6,441 bases of DNA from Gammaproteobacteria bacterium (GTDB taxonomy: Bacteria; Pseudomonadota; Gammaproteobacteria; Tenderiales; Tenderiaceae), in assembly GCA_027001525.1 (NCBI GenBank), contig JALTMR010000178.1, positions 1 through 6,441 on the forward strand, read 5' to 3'. Shown piece after piece: positions 4,730 through 6,441 of the stretch. The translations under genes were made by a program, and so were the position numbers. The notes below the pieces were generated by a model. It did no database searches and was not told where the DNA came from. It was given only the letters and a program-made list of their open reading frames with translations. Numbering within the stretch: position 1 is the stretch's first letter; each line of letters opens with the position of its first letter.

Positions 4730-6282
4730 TGCTCTTCCAGCACAGGCTTCACTTTTGCAATTAGCTGATCCCCTGCCTTGTCATCGCGGCTGTCTATCTC
4801 GATCAGGGCATCGGCCTCCTGCGCCTCCAGCGGCTCTTCCCAGCGCAACTGCTTTTCCAATATCTCGGTCGTGGCCTCAGAGGCATCCATGCCGGCTCGC
4901 TGGCGCTCCTCAATCCACTCGATCAGCTGCGCCTTGGGGGCGTGGAAATGGAGGATGACAAAGGGCACGCCCAGCGAGTGAGCGAGGGCCCGGTATTGCG
5001 CTCTTTCCGCCTGTTTGAGAAAGGTGGCATCGACGATGACCGAGCGCCCCGAAGAGATAATGGCGCGGCTGAGCCGGGCCAGTCGTTCGTAGGTGGCCTG
5101 GTTGGCTGTTTGGCTGTAGATGCTGGCGTCGGTGCGCGCTTCAGCACGGTAGCCGTAGAGGCGCTTTCTCTCCACATCGGAGCGGATGCGGATCATGCCA
5201 AAGCGTTCCAGCAGTGGCTGACTTAAGGTGGTTTTCCCCGAGCCGGAGAGGCCGTGGGTGATGCAGAGCAGGGGGTGGGCCGGGGCGCAATAGCGCTGTG
5301 CCAGGGTGATGTAGTCGCGGTATTGCTGTTGGATGCTGCGCTTTTGTTCAGCGGTCAGGCCCGGTTGGGTGAGCCGAAGGCAGGCTACCTTGGCTCTCAC
5401 CAGGGCGCGGTAGAGGCGGTAGAAGTTGTAGAGCGCCAGGCCCTGGTAGTCGCCGCTGCGTTGCAGATAGGTGTTGATGAGGCGGGCGGCCAGCTGTGGC
5501 TGGCCCCGATCGTCCAGGTCCATGGCGGTGAAGGCGATATCGCTGATGACGTCGATCCAGCGAAACGCATCGTTAAATTCGATGCAGTCGAAGATGACGA
5601 TCTCCTCGTCGATCAGCGCGATATTGGCCAGGTGCATGTCGCCATGGCCGTTGCGAATAAAGCCGTCGTGCTTGCGTTGCTGCAGCAACGGGGTGAGCTG
5701 CTCCAGCTGTTGCAGGCTCCAGCGCTCCAGTCGGGCCAACGCTGCCAGGTCATCCGCCTGGTTTAGCAGGGGGCGAATCTGGGCGAAATTCTCCTCCACC
5801 GGGTGGTGGATGGTGGCGGGATCGCCCCACTGGCTATCGCCGCTGGCGATCTGTGCCTGGGCGTGAAAGGCGGCGATACGTTCGGCCAGTTGATCGATGT
5901 GGCGGGGGGTGAGCTGGCCGGCCGCCAGCACGCGGTCCAGTTGTGCCTGTTGTGTAAATTGGCGCATCTTGATGGCGTATTCAATGGCCTCACCGTTGTG
6001 GTCGAGGCTGGGGTGTTCCGGCGTGCCGCTGATGGCGACGACCTCCAGGTAGATCTGCGGCGCAAGGCGGCGGTTGAGTTGCAGCTCCTGCTGGCAGAAG
6101 TGGCGGCGCCGGGCCAGTGTGGAGAAGTCGAGAAAACCGAAATTCACCGGTTTTTTTATTTTGTAGGCGTAATCCCCCGTCAGCAGTACCCAGGAGATGT
6201 GGGTCTCGATGACCTCAAACTTCGTCACGGGGTGGTTAAAGAGGGCCGGATTCTGAAGGTGCTGGATGAGCGGATGGGTCAT
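4711..6282 (-). CDS. Two-domain kinase: aminoglycoside-phosphotransferase-like plus P-loop ATPase/kinase
   Basis: The protein has 523 residues in two domains. Residues about 1-330 resemble the aminoglycoside phosphotransferase / protein-kinase-like fold. YAYKIKKPV (38-46) carries the likely ATP-contacting lysine, the catalytic loop is HGDMHLANI (213-221, D215, N220), and the metal-binding D232 lies in IFDCIEFN. Residues about 338-515 form a P-loop kinase of the COG0645 type. It has Walker A GLSGSGKTT (344-352), an RSDVERKRL segment (367-375) and VDAT (417-420). Fusions of this kind are widespread and usually annotated as bifunctional aminoglycoside phosphotransferase/ATP-binding protein, but their natural substrate is not known. 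Real aminoglycoside resistance should not be assumed. It should be cytosolic; no membrane segment is seen. The ATG at 6282 has no clear ribosome site. It is a single-gene unit, convergent with cysH, and its stop lies in the shared hairpin. Confidence 0.88.
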   Translation of the reverse strand: MTHPLIQHLQNPALFNHPVTKFEVIETHISWVLLTGDYAYKIKKPVNFGFLDFSTLARRRHFCQQELQLNRRLAPQIYLEVVAISGTPEHPSLDHNGEAIEYAIKMRQFTQQAQLDRVLAAGQLTPRHIDQLAERIAAFHAQAQIASGDSQWGDPATIHHPVEENFAQIRPLLNQADDLAALARLERWSLQQLEQLTPLLQQRKHDGFIRNGHGDMHLANIALIDEEIVIFDCIEFNDAFRWIDVISDIAFTAMDLDDRGQPQLAARLINTYLQRSGDYQGLALYNFYRLYRALVRAKVACLRLTQPGLTAEQKRSIQQQYRDYITLAQRYCAPAHPLLCITHGLSGSGKTTLSQPLLERFGMIRIRSDVERKRLYGYRAEARTDASIYSQTANQATYERLARLSRAIISSGRSVIVDATFLKQAERAQYRALAHSLGVPFVILHFHAPKAQLIEWIEERQRAGMDASEATTEILEKQLRWEEPLEAQEADALIEIDSRDDKAGDQLIAKVKPVLEEQMPPSQ

Positions 6283-6343
6283 GGTGACGGCTCGTGATGG
6301 GGGAGTTTCTATTATGGCAAAGCTGTGGCCGCAAGGGGCATTT

Positions 6344-6371
6344 TTGCTATTAAAAATGAACTGTTTAAAAT
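6344..6371 (+). promoter_or_regulatory. Possible sigma70 promoter reading out of the right edge
   Basis: TTGCTA (6344-6349, four of six -35 matches), a 16-base spacer, and TAAAAT (6366-6371, five of six -10 matches) lie in the only AT-rich patch between the kinase start and the window edge. Transcription would begin near 6378 toward a plus-strand gene outside the window. No reading frame of note begins in 6283-6441. Confidence 0.4.
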
Positions 6372-6372
6372 A

Positions 6373-6419
6373 GCCGGAGCTGGAGCGTCTCGGTTTCTCT
6401 CAGACAGCACTTCTCCGGC
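6373..6419 (+). repeat. Inverted repeat GCCGGAG / CTCCGGC with nested short stem
   Basis: GCCGGAG (6373-6379) and CTCCGGC (6413-6419) are perfect 7-bp inverted copies 33 bases apart. A smaller GTCT (6387-6390) / AGAC (6402-6405) pair is nested inside. They lie just after the predicted promoter and could be operator half-sites or a folded leader. The predicted transcription start falls in the left arm, which argues against a complete RNA hairpin from that start. Significance is uncertain. Confidence 0.3.
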
Positions 6420-6441
6420 GTCAACCCCAGGGAAGAGCCGC

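Noticed and set aside
5254..6297. Plus-strand open frames of 164-170 codons opposite the kinase gene
   Set aside because: Both are antisense shadows of the kinase gene; the minus-strand frame has catalytic motifs and full family length.

Overview
The window looks like chromosomal DNA from a moderately GC-rich gammaproteobacterium, possibly a sulfur-metabolising Chromatiales-like lineage. That placement is an inference. It rests on the close match of the carbonic anhydrase to the E. coli Can type, the GC-rich codon usage, the [4Fe-4S]-type APS reductase, and the Na/Pi-cotransporter remnant. There are no rRNA or tRNA genes, CRISPR arrays, insertion sequences or phage genes, and no gene-free stretch exceeds 300 bases.

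Left part (1-2721): a likely 3' end of a plus-strand gene (2-73) converges on a complete AmmeMemoRadiSam gene set. This set has an AMMECR1-domain protein (system protein A, 85-654) and a MEMO1-like protein (system protein B, 644-1438). Both are on the minus strand, in the order B then A, and overlap by 11 bases. The radical SAM member (system protein S, 1621-2721) is divergent on the plus strand across a 182-base intergenic region. All three proteins keep their family signature residues. The three families are known to co-occur, but I know of no firmly established biochemical function for the set, so this is the best candidate here for a poorly described system.

Middle part (2722-3938): a strong hairpin (2785-2807) sits between the radical SAM gene and a convergent beta-class carbonic anhydrase gene (can, 2823-3470). 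Upstream of can is a remnant (3528-3796) of a Na/Pi-cotransporter gene. It keeps the first membrane segment in one frame and what looks like the gene's C-terminal end in another, as expected after an internal deletion. A strikingly AT-rich divergent regulatory region (about 3797-3900) separates it from cysH.

Right part (3939-6441): cysH encodes a [4Fe-4S] APS reductase of assimilatory sulfate reduction. It converges on a 523-residue two-domain kinase (aminoglycoside-phosphotransferase-like fold plus P-loop kinase) at 4711-6282. An 11-bp GC-rich hairpin between them contains the kinase stop codon. The last 159 bases are non-coding and hold a plausible outward sigma70 promoter for a plus-strand gene beyond the window. 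The window therefore holds several short independent transcription units and not one pathway operon. Only the AmmeMemoRadiSam trio is clearly a functional set.
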